A DNA stretch of 64,000 nucleotides from Desulfurococcales archaeon. GTDB taxonomy: Archaea > Thermoproteota > Thermoprotei_A > Sulfolobales > WAQK01. The stretch is taken from NCBI GenBank assembly GCA_027083135.1, contig JALWQH010000020.1:1-64000 (forward strand), given 5' to 3'. This document shows, piece after piece, positions 50,173 through 59,307 of this stretch (its first letter is position 1; every line of letters begins with the position of its first letter). The translations under genes were made by a program, and so were the position numbers. The notes under the pieces are model-generated. The model saw only the letters and a list, made by a program, of their open reading frames with translations, did no database searches and was not told the origin of the DNA.

Positions 50173-50696
50173 TCTCTGCGGCTTATAGCCCTTATCCTCA
50201 GGTCACCTCTGATCTCCTCGATGATCCTTGCAACGGCTGGGGGTACGAGCCTCCTCCACTCAGGGTTACCTTCAGCTATAAGTCTACGTATATGCTCCCC
50301 CCTATACTTCGATCTATCATAGCTTGGGGGCTCCTCTACGCGTAGCCCTGCATCCCTGAACACCTGTGCTAATACGGGGTTCCTCGTCACAATGGCTTCT
50401 ACGGGGGGCACCATTTTAACCACGTAGAGGGCGCATCCAACATGAACCTCCATTGTTGGGAGGCAGCTCGTGATAACCCTGTCTAGGGGGACACCTGCCT
50501 CCCGGAGAGCCTCCCTAATCATCCATATCCTCTCTCCAGCTGTGAAGGGGTTATGAAAGGTGTGGCTCTCCGAGGCCATGCCGACCATTATAACTATTTC
50601 ATCGTAGTGTTGGAGGGTCCACTGAACAACCCCTAGGTGGCCGTTATGGAAGGGCTGAAACCTCCCGAAGAACAATGCCCTATGCTTACCGGCCAT
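50169..50696 (-). CDS. nadM: Nicotinamide-nucleotide adenylyltransferase
   Basis: A 175-residue archaeal NMN adenylyltransferase, which makes NAD from NMN and ATP. The nucleotidyltransferase motif FGRFQPFHNGHLGVVQW (residues 10-26, GxFxPxHxGH) and the C-terminal YRGEHIRRLIAEG (equivalent of ISxTxIR) are clear, and ESHTFHNPFTAGERIWMI matches the archaeal NadM group. Length is typical. Single gene with its own promoter. Confidence 0.95.
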   Translation of the reverse strand: MAGKHRALFFGRFQPFHNGHLGVVQWTLQHYDEIVIMVGMASESHTFHNPFTAGERIWMIREALREAGVPLDRVITSCLPTMEVHVGCALYVVKMVPPVEAIVTRNPVLAQVFRDAGLRVEEPPSYDRSKYRGEHIRRLIAEGNPEWRRLVPPAVARIIEEIRGDLRIRAISRRD

Positions 50697-50836
50697 TGCT
50701 TCACCCGGGCTTCATAGGCCACTCACCACCCTATTAAACATGCCCGCCGTGAATCTAACACGTGTATCCAAGCCTGGCGGCATGGAGCGGTATGTTCTTT
50801 TACCCGTCTAGCCCGTCAAAGCCTCGGCGGTGATTA

Positions 50837-51670
50837 ATGGGTCCGGCTGGGATGCTTGCAGCCTTCCTGGCAGCGGCTTTTGCAGGCTTTCTAGGAGCCC
50901 TTCTAGGGATAGGCGGAGGCTCCATCATGGTTCCAACATTCATCATATTCCTGGGGATGGATCCAAAGATAGCTGTGGCTACAAGCCTGGCCGCACTGAT
51001 AGCAACCAGCGCTATAAGCAGCTCCGTATACTTGAAGAAAAACCTGGTTAACGTTAACCTAGCCGTTGTTCTCGAGGGAACTACTGTGATAGGCTCCATA
51101 GTGGGAGCCTCCATAGCAACCCTCATACCATCATGGCTCCTGGAAACAATATTCGGCATAGTACTAGCATACACATTCGTGGTTATGATTAACAGGACTC
51201 TCAGGCCTCCTACAAGGGATTACAGGACTAATCCCCATGGACGCTTCGTATTCTTCGATGAGTCTCTGGGAAGGGAAATAAGATATAATTATAGGAGGGT
51301 AGGCCCCGCTGCAAGCCTGAGCTTCCTGGCAGGCCTGGCCTCAGGCATGCTCGGCATAGGTGGAGGGGTGATCAAGGTGCCCATACTGGACCTGATCGCA
51401 GGAGTGCCGATGAAGGCTGCTGTAGCTACGAGCAGCTACATGATAGGCATAACAGCCTCAGCAGGCTCAACAGTATACTTCGCTGCAGGCCTCATAGACC
51501 CTGTGCTAGTAGCGCTGGCAATACTGGGCATAGTCCTCGGCTCCAGAAGCGGGGCATCAATAATGAACAGGCTTAGATCAAGGACTCTCAGACTACTATT
51601 CTCAATCCTCCTAGCATACTATTCCTATAAGATGGTTGTAAGAGGCCTCACCATGGGTGGTATAATATGA
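50837..51670 (+). CDS. TauE/SafE-family permease (sulfite/organosulfonate exporter type)
   Basis: A 277-residue membrane protein with about eight helices arranged as a duplication, each half starting with the family motif GLGIGGG-like (LLGIGGGSIMVPTFI near residue 20 and MLGIGGGVIKVPILD near 178). The family moves sulfite, sulfoacetate or similar anions. Substrate is not readable from the sequence. It overlaps the DUF1634-like gene by 4 bp. Confidence 0.88.
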   Translation: MGPAGMLAAFLAAAFAGFLGALLGIGGGSIMVPTFIIFLGMDPKIAVATSLAALIATSAISSSVYLKKNLVNVNLAVVLEGTTVIGSIVGASIATLIPSWLLETIFGIVLAYTFVVMINRTLRPPTRDYRTNPHGRFVFFDESLGREIRYNYRRVGPAASLSFLAGLASGMLGIGGGVIKVPILDLIAGVPMKAAVATSSYMIGITASAGSTVYFAAGLIDPVLVALAILGIVLGSRSGASIMNRLRSRTLRLLFSILLAYYSYKMVVRGLTMGGII

Positions 51671-51927
51671 CGAGCCTGAAGGACATATCCGACACCCTTA
51701 AGACAGGGATAGTATTGGGCTTAGCGCTGATATGGATAGGCCTCATACCAGGCTTAAAGCCAATACTATATGTAGGCATACTAACAGTTATACTGACTCC
51801 CCCAACAGCCCTCCTCCTAGCATTCCACTACCTCTACAAGAACTATGAGAACAAGGTATACGCGGCCTTCGCCCTAATAGACGCTGCAATAATCTACGGC
51901 TCACTGCTCTACCATATGCTGCATTGA
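51667..51927 (+). CDS. Small membrane protein, DUF1634-like
   Basis: An 86-residue protein with about three hydrophobic helices. The position, directly behind and overlapping a TauE/SafE gene (ATGA), and the size match DUF1634 proteins that accompany this permease in archaea. Individual function unknown. Confidence 0.7.
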   Translation: MTSLKDISDTLKTGIVLGLALIWIGLIPGLKPILYVGILTVILTPPTALLLAFHYLYKNYENKVYAAFALIDAAIIYGSLLYHMLH

Positions 51928-51937
51928 TGTTTAATCA

Positions 51938-51982
51938 TACATGTAAATTTTACATGGATATGTATAGGAATATACTTATACA
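51938..51982 (+). promoter_or_regulatory. Inverted repeat and TATA box of the nucleoside ABC operon
   Basis: CATGTAAA-T-TTTACATG at 51940-51956 is a perfect 17-bp inverted repeat with one central base. TACATG occurs at 51938-51943 and again at 51951-51956, and ATGTA follows at 51960-51964. ACTTATACA at 51974-51982 is a possible TATA box, placing the transcription start near 52003, 13 bp before the ATG at 52016. Confidence 0.5.
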
Positions 51983-52015
51983 TCTTTCAACAGACCTGAG
52001 CATAGGGGTCATAGC

Positions 52016-53335
52016 ATGTCATCACCCCCTGACCAGTCTAGGAGGGAGTTCCTATACGCCCTGGGCGCAGCTGTTGTTGCAGGTGCAGCAGGCTTTGCTG
52101 CAGGGAAGCTTCTTGGAGGAGGGAAGACCAAGACCGTGACCAAGACTATTCCCAAGACATTCACAACTACTCAGACCGTGACAAGCTCCTCCACCACGGG
52201 CAGGCTTAAGGCTGGATGGATCTACGTGGGCCCCATAGGGGATGTTGGCTGGACGCACGCGCATAATGAGGGGAGACTCGAAGTTGAAAAAACCCTGGGA
52301 TCAATTGTTGAGACACGCTATATTGAGAATGTTCCTGAAACTCAGGCTGAAGGCGCATTGGAGCAGCTTATAGACTGGGGAGCCAAGATAGTGTTCGCCA
52401 CGAGCTTCGGCTTCATGCCTGCCGTGAAGAATGTGGCTAAAAAACACCCCGACGTCTGGTTCTGGCATTGCAGCGGCCCCTACGAGGAGTTCCTAGGTAT
52501 ACCTAATGTAGGCACATATTTCGCTGAGCTGTATCAGGCATATTATCTAAGCGGGTTCCTGGGAGGAGCTGTAAGCCAGACAGGCAGGTTCGGCTATGTC
52601 CCAGCATTCCTCATACCTGAGGTTAGGAGGCATCTCAATGCATATGCTCTGGGAGCGAGGGACGGCTACAGGCTTATGCATGGTAAAGACAAGGATGTTA
52701 AGGTGTACGTGGCTCCCGAGCTCAAGGCCTGGTATGCTCCAGATAAAGCCAGGATCGCTGCCAAAAGCCTTGTAGACAACTATAATGTTGATGTCCTAGC
52801 CTTCACTGAGGACAGCTACACTGTCCTCAAGGTCGCCGAGGAGTATCAGGAGAAGGGTAAGAAGGTGTGGAGCTTCAGCCATTACAGCGATATGAGCAGG
52901 TTCGGCCCAAAGGCTGATCTAACAGGGCAGCTCGTGGACTGGGGAGTAATCTACGAGTACATCCTGGCAAAACTGTTTGCAGGGATAGCGGAGAAGGAGG
53001 ATATCTGGGCTAGGTTCGGAGACTTCGTGCCTATAAGGTGGAGGAGACCTGTAAGCCAGAGCACCATGGGCACTAAGGAGGGCGCAGCCTATATGGGCCG
53101 CGTCAATACCAGTGTCATACCTCCTCAGGCATTAAGCAAGGCTAAGGAGCTCTACGAGAAGATGAAGGAACTGTTATTTGAGCCTTTCAGCGGATACGAC
53201 CCTATAACAGGGGAGCCTAGGGAGCTCTACGATAATAAGGGCAACAAGATTGTAGGTAAGGGTGAACGCCTAGGGAGAAATGAGCTTTGGAGCACTAACT
53301 GGCTCCTAGACAACGTGGAGCAGGTGTCAAGCTAA
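52016..53335 (+). CDS. BMP-family (BmpA/Med) ABC transporter substrate-binding protein
   Basis: A 439-residue exported protein. The N-terminus SRREFLYALGAAVVAGAAGFAAG is a Tat-type signal, followed by a Thr-rich linker and the BMP domain, with KAGWIYVGPIGDVGWTHAHNEG, ATSFGFMPAVKNVAKKHPDVWFWHCSG, GAVSQTGRFGYV and VDVLAFTEDSY. The BMP family binds nucleosides or purines in known cases. First gene of a four-gene ABC operon. A T6 run just after its stop (53338-53343) may partly end transcription, so that the binding protein is made in excess. Confidence 0.9.
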   Translation: MSSPPDQSRREFLYALGAAVVAGAAGFAAGKLLGGGKTKTVTKTIPKTFTTTQTVTSSSTTGRLKAGWIYVGPIGDVGWTHAHNEGRLEVEKTLGSIVETRYIENVPETQAEGALEQLIDWGAKIVFATSFGFMPAVKNVAKKHPDVWFWHCSGPYEEFLGIPNVGTYFAELYQAYYLSGFLGGAVSQTGRFGYVPAFLIPEVRRHLNAYALGARDGYRLMHGKDKDVKVYVAPELKAWYAPDKARIAAKSLVDNYNVDVLAFTEDSYTVLKVAEEYQEKGKKVWSFSHYSDMSRFGPKADLTGQLVDWGVIYEYILAKLFAGIAEKEDIWARFGDFVPIRWRRPVSQSTMGTKEGAAYMGRVNTSVIPPQALSKAKELYEKMKELLFEPFSGYDPITGEPRELYDNKGNKIVGKGERLGRNELWSTNWLLDNVEQVSS

Positions 53336-53337
53336 GG

Positions 53338-53343
53338 TTTTTT
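53338..53343 (+). terminator. T6 run behind substrate-binding gene
   Basis: Six consecutive T residues lie 2 bp after the stop codon of the binding-protein gene and 44 bp before the ATPase start. Oligo-T runs end archaeal transcription; within an operon this would reduce expression of the downstream permease genes. Confidence 0.4.
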
Positions 53344-53385
53344 CACCCCTCATTCTCAAATAACCAGTGATGAAGGCTGGCAGTA

Positions 53386-54918
53386 ATGAGGGATGCTGTG
53401 AATACTTCGAGAATAGCTGTTGAGTTCATCGAGGTTACGAAGAAGTATCCAGGCGTGGTTGCTAATAACAGAGTGTCCTTCAAGGTCTATGAGGGCGAGA
53501 TCCACGGCCTGCTAGGCGAGAATGGTGCAGGCAAGACCACGCTTATGAAGATCCTTTACGGCCTGGAGCACCCCGATGAGGGCTATATTAAGATTTATGG
53601 GAGAATAGCTGGACATAGGTCGCCTAGGGATGCCCTCCGCGAAGGCATAGTCATGGTTCAACAGTATCCCAGCCTCATCGACAGGCTTACAGTTGAGGAG
53701 AACATCCTACTCGAACTCCTAGGCGCAGGCATCAAGCTTGGGAGGGAGAGGCTTAGGGAGGCTCTTAGAAGAATAGGGGAGGAATACGGCTTAAAGCTGA
53801 GGCCCAGGGCATACGGATGGCAGCTATCAATGGGTGAGAAGCAGAGAGTAGAGCTGGCTAAAGCCATCCTACTTAACGCAAGGATACTCATACTAGATGA
53901 ACCCACCACTATCCTCTCACCTGTAGAGGTTGAATCGCTCTTCAGGTTTGTGAGAAGGGTTTCTGAGAAGGGGGTAACAGTACTATTCATAACCCATAGG
54001 CTTAGAGAAGCCCTGGAAGTCTGCGACAGGATCACTATTCTACGCAGAGGAGTAGTTGTAGGAACAGTTGAGTCAAGTGAAGCTACGCCAGCCAGACTGG
54101 TTGAAATGATGTTCGGCTCAACCCCGCCTCAAGAGCTTAAAGCTCCCAGTACAGGTAGGCCTGGAGGCGTAGTGCTCAAGGCCCACCGCATATGGGTGCG
54201 TGGAGACCAGGGTGCCTGGGCTGTGAGAGACGTGTCGCTGACTCTTAGGTCGGGGGAGATCATGGGTATTGTAGGGGTCTCAGGCAATGGGCAGCGGGAG
54301 CTGGCTGAAGCATTAGCGGGTCTTAGACGGGTTGAACGGGGATTCATAGAGGTGGATGGTGCAAGGTTCAGCAGGGGATATAATCCTAGAATAGCCCTCA
54401 ACTTAGGCGTCTCATATATACCTGAGGACAGGATCGGCGTGGGGATAGCGAGAGGGCTGAGCGTTGCTGAAAACACTGTTCTAAGAGACCTGTGGTGGAA
54501 CAAGTTTGTGCGTAGAGGCATAATATCTTGGGGCAGGGTGAGAGAGCATGCATCCCGTATAATCTCCAGCTACGGTGTTAAGGCTCCAGGTCTCGACGTA
54601 CCCGTAGAATCATTATCCGGGGGGAATATTCAGAGGCTCATAGTGGCAAGGGAGATTGAGAGAAACCCGAGAATACTGGTGGCCCATAATCCTACAAGTG
54701 GCCTCGACGTATCAGCCGCCAATAAGATAAGGAGGATGCTCGTTGAGATGAGCCTTAAGGGGACGGGGATAATTCTCTTCTCGGACGATCTAGACGAGGT
54801 GCTAAGCCTGAGCAGCCGTGTGGCGGTAATGTATGCCGGGAGGCTTCTCGGCCCTCTGGAGAGAGGCGAGATCAACTCTCGTAGACTAGGCTACGCTATG
54901 GCTTCAGGCGTATTATAG
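53386..54918 (+). CDS. ABC transporter ATPase, nucleoside/sugar (RbsA-like) type, two ABC domains
   Basis: A 510-residue fused double ATPase. First domain (about 1-250): Walker A GLLGENGAGKTTLMKI, QPSLIDRLTVEEN, signature LSMGEKQRVELAKA, Walker B ILILDEPT. Second domain (about 265-505): degenerate P-loop GIVGVSGNGQRELAEAL, PEDRIGVGIARGLSV and LSGGNIQRLIVAREI. This is the usual arrangement in the ribose/nucleoside CUT2 and BMP importer group. It powers the two permeases that follow. Confidence 0.94.
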   Translation: MRDAVNTSRIAVEFIEVTKKYPGVVANNRVSFKVYEGEIHGLLGENGAGKTTLMKILYGLEHPDEGYIKIYGRIAGHRSPRDALREGIVMVQQYPSLIDRLTVEENILLELLGAGIKLGRERLREALRRIGEEYGLKLRPRAYGWQLSMGEKQRVELAKAILLNARILILDEPTTILSPVEVESLFRFVRRVSEKGVTVLFITHRLREALEVCDRITILRRGVVVGTVESSEATPARLVEMMFGSTPPQELKAPSTGRPGGVVLKAHRIWVRGDQGAWAVRDVSLTLRSGEIMGIVGVSGNGQRELAEALAGLRRVERGFIEVDGARFSRGYNPRIALNLGVSYIPEDRIGVGIARGLSVAENTVLRDLWWNKFVRRGIISWGRVREHASRIISSYGVKAPGLDVPVESLSGGNIQRLIVAREIERNPRILVAHNPTSGLDVSAANKIRRMLVEMSLKGTGIILFSDDLDEVLSLSSRVAVMYAGRLLGPLERGEINSRRLGYAMASGVL

Positions 54919-54929
54919 GAGGAGGCATT

Positions 54930-55970
54930 ATGCCTAGGCTAAGAGTGGCTAGGAGGACGTCTCCCCCCAGCATGGCTCTCAGAGTAGAAGCCTTTATCCT
55001 CCCTCTCCTAGTAGTATTCGCTATCTATGCCTTCCTGCTTGAGGCATGGCATGTCAGCGTGGTGAAAGCTGTCGAGATCATCGGCATGCAGCTTGCAAGC
55101 GGGGATAGTCTTCGAAGAGTCTTCATGGCGTCCATGCCCATATTCTTTCCAGCCCTAGGCCTGGTTATAGCCTTCAGAGCAGGTGTGTGGAACATAGGTG
55201 CTGAGGGCCAGCTGCTGCTAGGCATGATTGGAGCGACATGGGTAGCCCTCTTCGCAAACCTAGGCGTGCTAACCATTCCAGCCATGGTGCTTCTAGCCAT
55301 GCTTCTAGGAGCTCTATGGGCCCTGATTCCAGGGCTTCTGAGAGGCCTGCTAGGAGTAAACGAGGTTTTAACGACGCTCATGTTAAACTATGCTGCAGCG
55401 TATCTTCTCAACTATCTTGTCGAGGAGCCTTGGAGGGATCCACATGGATACGGCTTCATTAAGACAAGGGAGTTTCCAGGTAGAGCTGAGATAGGTTTAA
55501 CAGGGATAATCCTGCTCGCCACCATACTGACCGTGGCGGTAGTGGTTGTTGCCAGGTATATGAGGATAGGATTCTACATGCAGGTTCTAGGATCAGGCTT
55601 CAAGGCAGCCACGTATGCTGGGGCCTCCCCCCTACACTTAATAGTAGCATCCATGCTGATGAGCGGCGCCTTAGCCGGTGTTGGAGGAATGATTGTGGTT
55701 TCAGGCATAACGGGGATGCTCATGGAGGCTGGGAGGATGTCGCCTGGCTACGGGTATACAGCCATAATAGCTGCATGGCTTGCAGGCCTCAACCCTATAG
55801 GAGTGATCCTGTCCTCCCTTTTTCTAGGGCTGCTCGTTGAGAGCGGGTTCGCTCTCCAATCATCCCTAGGCTTAAACGTAGGGGCTACAATGCTGCTGGA
55901 GGGCCTCCTCCTCCTAGCAGCTGCTGCATACAGGTTTATGGAGGAATATGAGGTGAGGGTTGAGCCATGA
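54930..55970 (+). CDS. ABC transporter permease (nucleoside, NupP-like)
   Basis: A 346-residue permease with about ten hydrophobic helices in the branched-chain/ribose family. The typical segment FRAGVWNIGAEGQLLLGMIGATW (about residue 86) and GLLRGLLGVNEVLTTLMLNY identify it. First of two permeases, overlapping the second by 4 bp. Confidence 0.92.
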   Translation: MPRLRVARRTSPPSMALRVEAFILPLLVVFAIYAFLLEAWHVSVVKAVEIIGMQLASGDSLRRVFMASMPIFFPALGLVIAFRAGVWNIGAEGQLLLGMIGATWVALFANLGVLTIPAMVLLAMLLGALWALIPGLLRGLLGVNEVLTTLMLNYAAAYLLNYLVEEPWRDPHGYGFIKTREFPGRAEIGLTGIILLATILTVAVVVVARYMRIGFYMQVLGSGFKAATYAGASPLHLIVASMLMSGALAGVGGMIVVSGITGMLMEAGRMSPGYGYTAIIAAWLAGLNPIGVILSSLFLGLLVESGFALQSSLGLNVGATMLLEGLLLLAAAAYRFMEEYEVRVEP

Positions 55971-56884
55971 ATGCTGAGGCCATGTCCTCCCTGCTCTCAT
56001 ACATGCTTATATATGCAACACCCATAATGCTTGCCGCCCTCGGCGAAACACTGGCTGAGAAGTCAGGCATACTTAACCTGGGTATAGAGGGTATAATGGC
56101 TGTAGGCGCATCCACAGGCTTCGCAGTATCAGTCGCCTTGAACAGCCCTATGGCAGGCCTAGTAGCAGCTATGCTTTCAGGATTAGCCCTAGGCGTACTC
56201 CACGAACTACTGGTAGATAAGGTTAGGATAAATCAAATTGTAAGCGGGCTGGCCATAGCTATAGCAGGAGCAGGGCTGGCTGACGTTGTAGGTTCAGGAT
56301 ACGTAGGAGTTTCAGGGAAAAGCCTGGGATACAGGGTGAATATAGGCATCCTCAGCCGCAGCCCCCTAACCTCATGGCTAAACGGGCACAGCATCATAAC
56401 GTATCTCGGAATAATACTCGCCTTCATCATATGGGCCGCCCTCAGGATGAGCAGCTACGGCCTCTTCCTGAAAGCCACGGGTGAAAACCCATATGCAGCT
56501 AAGGCTGCAGGTGTAAATATATATAGGGTTAGACTGCTGGCCACAGGTATAGGGGGACTACTGGCGGGGCTTGCTGGATCATACCTGTCCCTAGTAGTGT
56601 ATTCAGGCTGGTTCGACAACATGACTGCTGGGAGAGGCTGGCTAGCCCTAGGCGTAGTCATACTCGGAGCCTGGAACGCTATAGGAGTATTACTGGCATC
56701 CCTCTTCGTAGGATACATGATGGCCCTGCCCTACGTTGCAGGTAAGCTGGGAATCCATGTTAACGCTAATCTGCTTCAATCCATACCCTACATAGCAGTA
56801 GTCGTGGCGCTAGCAGCAGCATACATGCTTGGAGGGGAGCATAGATTAGGAGCCCCCTCATATCTGGGTAGAAGCTTAGACTAA
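55967..56884 (+). CDS. ABC transporter permease (nucleoside, NupQ-like)
   Basis: A 305-residue permease with about nine helices; GETLAEKSGILNLGIEGIMAVGASTGFAV and ATGENPYAAKAAGVNIYRVRLLATGIGG are the family signature. Pairs with the preceding permease as a heterodimer. Last gene of the BMP operon. Confidence 0.93.
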   Translation: MNAEAMSSLLSYMLIYATPIMLAALGETLAEKSGILNLGIEGIMAVGASTGFAVSVALNSPMAGLVAAMLSGLALGVLHELLVDKVRINQIVSGLAIAIAGAGLADVVGSGYVGVSGKSLGYRVNIGILSRSPLTSWLNGHSIITYLGIILAFIIWAALRMSSYGLFLKATGENPYAAKAAGVNIYRVRLLATGIGGLLAGLAGSYLSLVVYSGWFDNMTAGRGWLALGVVILGAWNAIGVLLASLFVGYMMALPYVAGKLGIHVNANLLQSIPYIAVVVALAAAYMLGGEHRLGAPSYLGRSLD

Positions 56885-56962
56885 GACGGTACAGCTAGCC
56901 GGAATGCTAAAACACACTGAGCAACCATGTTAAAAATAAAAGAATTCTAAGGGAAAATATTG

Positions 56963-59251
56963 TTACTTTCTCTTCAACATTATTGCTGCTCCAGCTATGA
57001 TTATTATGAGCAGTGCCACGCCTACTATGACTGCTGTACTTGTCTTCCTGCTCTTCGTAGTAGTCGGGTTTGTTGCAGATGTTGTTGTGGATGTTGTAGC
57101 GGATGGGGTGCTGCTTGTTGTAGTAGTGGTTGTGCTTGTTGTTTTGCTTGTGGTTGTTTTGGCTGGGGTTGTAGTTGTCTTGCTAGTTGTTGTGCCTGTA
57201 CTGCTAGTGGTGGTTTTGCTGTGAGTACTAGTGGTCGGCGTGCTCGTCGTGGTTTCCATGGTAGTTGTGGTGGTCTTGCTGGTTGTGGTGGTTCTACTTG
57301 TCGCAGTACTCGTAGTCGTAGTAGAAGTAGTGGAAGAAGCAGCAGTACTCGTAGTCGTTGTAGTGGTGGTGCTGATAGACGTAGTGGTAGGCACAGTTGT
57401 GGTTGTCGTAGTTGAAGTAGTGGTGCTGGTGGTGGTTGTGGTTGTAGTAGTGGTTGTGCTGGGTGCTGCTGTTTCAACCGCGATTACTGGTGATAGTGAG
57501 GATAATGTTACTGTAACATAGTTGTTCTTTGAAACTATGGGTTTGAGGAACTCCCATGTGCCGTTGTGAAGTCTATGTGCAACATATATTGTCCCTGAAG
57601 CTTGTTTTTCAAGGTATATTGTCACGTTTATGGGGCCGTTTATGTTTAGGTTAAGGTCATATGCCTTTGAAAGCGCCTTGTATCCGCTTGGAGGATTAAT
57701 GTTGATTATCCTTATCGTTGAGATGCCTGAGAGCATTGTGCTGCCTGTTGAGATGTTGAGTCCTCCGCTCTTAGGCTTATAGTATAATGTTATGTTCCTG
57801 GATGGTTTCAGCACCTTTATGTGTGCTGGGTTATTGTAGGGGGTTTCAACTATGATCCTGGTCTTATTGGGAATTATTACTACGGGTATTTCTCCACTAT
57901 TCCTCAGCTGCTTGAAGATCAGAGTGCCTGGCTTCTCAGCGCTCATTATGGTGCCGTTAACTATTATGTGGAAGCTGTGGGCTAATGTGTAGTTTGCCGG
58001 TGTGAATGCCATGTAGGTGCCTGTAGCGTTACCAGCCATTAATTCTATTCCGCCTGTGCTATGTACCTTTACAAGGCTTCCGGGATCAGCGTTTCTCAGC
58101 ATGGATGTTGTGAAGCCTCTGATGCCCTCCTGGACTAGGAAGAGGTCAGGTGAATCTATATTGCCTTCACCATAAGTGTTAAGCGTGTCTCCTCTTATGC
58201 TTAGGGCTCCGCTCAGCTCTCTAACTATGCTGTATCCTGTCAGGCCTGCTATGGGGATTCCCTGGCTGAAGTTGCCTTTAGCTAATAGGTGGAATCCTAG
58301 GCTTCCATTAATTGTGGCATTATAGTTTGAGGCGACCATGTGTGTCGAGGAGTTCAGGCTTATCTCGAAGCTATTAATGGATAAGTTGTATCTCTCCAGT
58401 TTGCTTAGACTCACGCCTGGAAGCATGGGCTCCGTCCTACTATGCCTAGACGTATAGGCTACTGAGAACACATGCATCCTCCTGACAGGATCATAGGTGT
58501 AATTAGGCATTACACCCAGATTCCCTGAAAGCAGTATGAATGGCACTATGCCCATCTGGGCTGCTGTGATGTTTGTGGAGGAGCTGTTAGCCACTATATG
58601 TATGACTGTCTCTGTTTTAATGCTGTTGTTATCCTTCAGGGTGGTGTTAACTGTTTCCTCTATGTCTGCCTTAACAACAGCCTCACTGCTATTGATTCTC
58701 GTCACACCGTTAGGCATAACGGCCTTAAGCGTAGTTGTGGATACTTGCTTCCCCCTAGTTGTACTGCCCTTGAGATCAAACTTGAAGTCGTATAGGGTTT
58801 TCATCCCGCCGCCTGTTAGGTTGAATGCTAGGTGCAGCTCGCCGGAAAACTCTGTTCCGCTTCCACGTATGTCTAGATGGATCGATGCGTCGCTTGTCAT
58901 AGCAGTATTCTCTCCGGGCTGCGGGTTGGGGTATCTTGTAATGGAGCTGAAATCACCCTTCAGATCAGCATGAATTGTTGTTTCATTCATCCCGTAGGAG
59001 CCGTCTATATATCCGCTAAACACTGTCCTACTAGTGTTGCCAGGCACGCTGATCGCTGATGTCAGGTTCTGGGAGACATTGTATTTGAAGGAAACATTGT
59101 CTGGGGATATGTTGAACTCGGCCTTAACCATAGGTGCTACTCTGCCTTTAGGCCCCCCTGCACCCATGAGTACAGGCATGGATGACGCTAGTATTAGTGG
59201 GAGAATCAAGGCTGCTGTAAGCGTCAATATTGTTTTCTTACTGTTCACCAT
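56963..59251 (-). CDS. Large Thr-rich cell-surface protein, membrane-anchored
   Basis: A 762-residue secreted protein. Signal peptide (residues 1-30), then about 560 residues of beta-rich, Asn/Ser/Thr-rich sequence with very many N-glycosylation sequons (NxS/T), then a low-complexity stretch of about 150 residues almost only Thr and Ser (about 595-735) and a C-terminal transmembrane helix ending in KRK. This is a typical archaeal cell-envelope layout: exposed domain, glycosylated stalk, membrane anchor. No family is recognised. The Thr-rich DNA gives several long but meaningless open frames on the other strand. Confidence 0.78.
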   Translation of the reverse strand: MVNSKKTILTLTAALILPLILASSMPVLMGAGGPKGRVAPMVKAEFNISPDNVSFKYNVSQNLTSAISVPGNTSRTVFSGYIDGSYGMNETTIHADLKGDFSSITRYPNPQPGENTAMTSDASIHLDIRGSGTEFSGELHLAFNLTGGGMKTLYDFKFDLKGSTTRGKQVSTTTLKAVMPNGVTRINSSEAVVKADIEETVNTTLKDNNSIKTETVIHIVANSSSTNITAAQMGIVPFILLSGNLGVMPNYTYDPVRRMHVFSVAYTSRHSRTEPMLPGVSLSKLERYNLSINSFEISLNSSTHMVASNYNATINGSLGFHLLAKGNFSQGIPIAGLTGYSIVRELSGALSIRGDTLNTYGEGNIDSPDLFLVQEGIRGFTTSMLRNADPGSLVKVHSTGGIELMAGNATGTYMAFTPANYTLAHSFHIIVNGTIMSAEKPGTLIFKQLRNSGEIPVVIIPNKTRIIVETPYNNPAHIKVLKPSRNITLYYKPKSGGLNISTGSTMLSGISTIRIININPPSGYKALSKAYDLNLNINGPINVTIYLEKQASGTIYVAHRLHNGTWEFLKPIVSKNNYVTVTLSSLSPVIAVETAAPSTTTTTTTTTTSTTTSTTTTTTVPTTTSISTTTTTTTSTAASSTTSTTTTSTATSRTTTTSKTTTTTMETTTSTPTTSTHSKTTTSSTGTTTSKTTTTPAKTTTSKTTSTTTTTTSSTPSATTSTTTSATNPTTTKSRKTSTAVIVGVALLIIIIAGAAIMLKRK

Positions 59252-59307
59252 GATACACCTTTAAGCTTGAGGAGACCCTGGTCTTTATAAATATTCCCTA
59301 TATATCA

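Noticed and set aside
57025-57521. Several open frames of 70-150 codons opposite and within the Thr-rich stalk
   Set aside because: They are products of the ACN-rich low-complexity repeat, giving Val-, Cys/Gly- or Pro/Leu-only translations.
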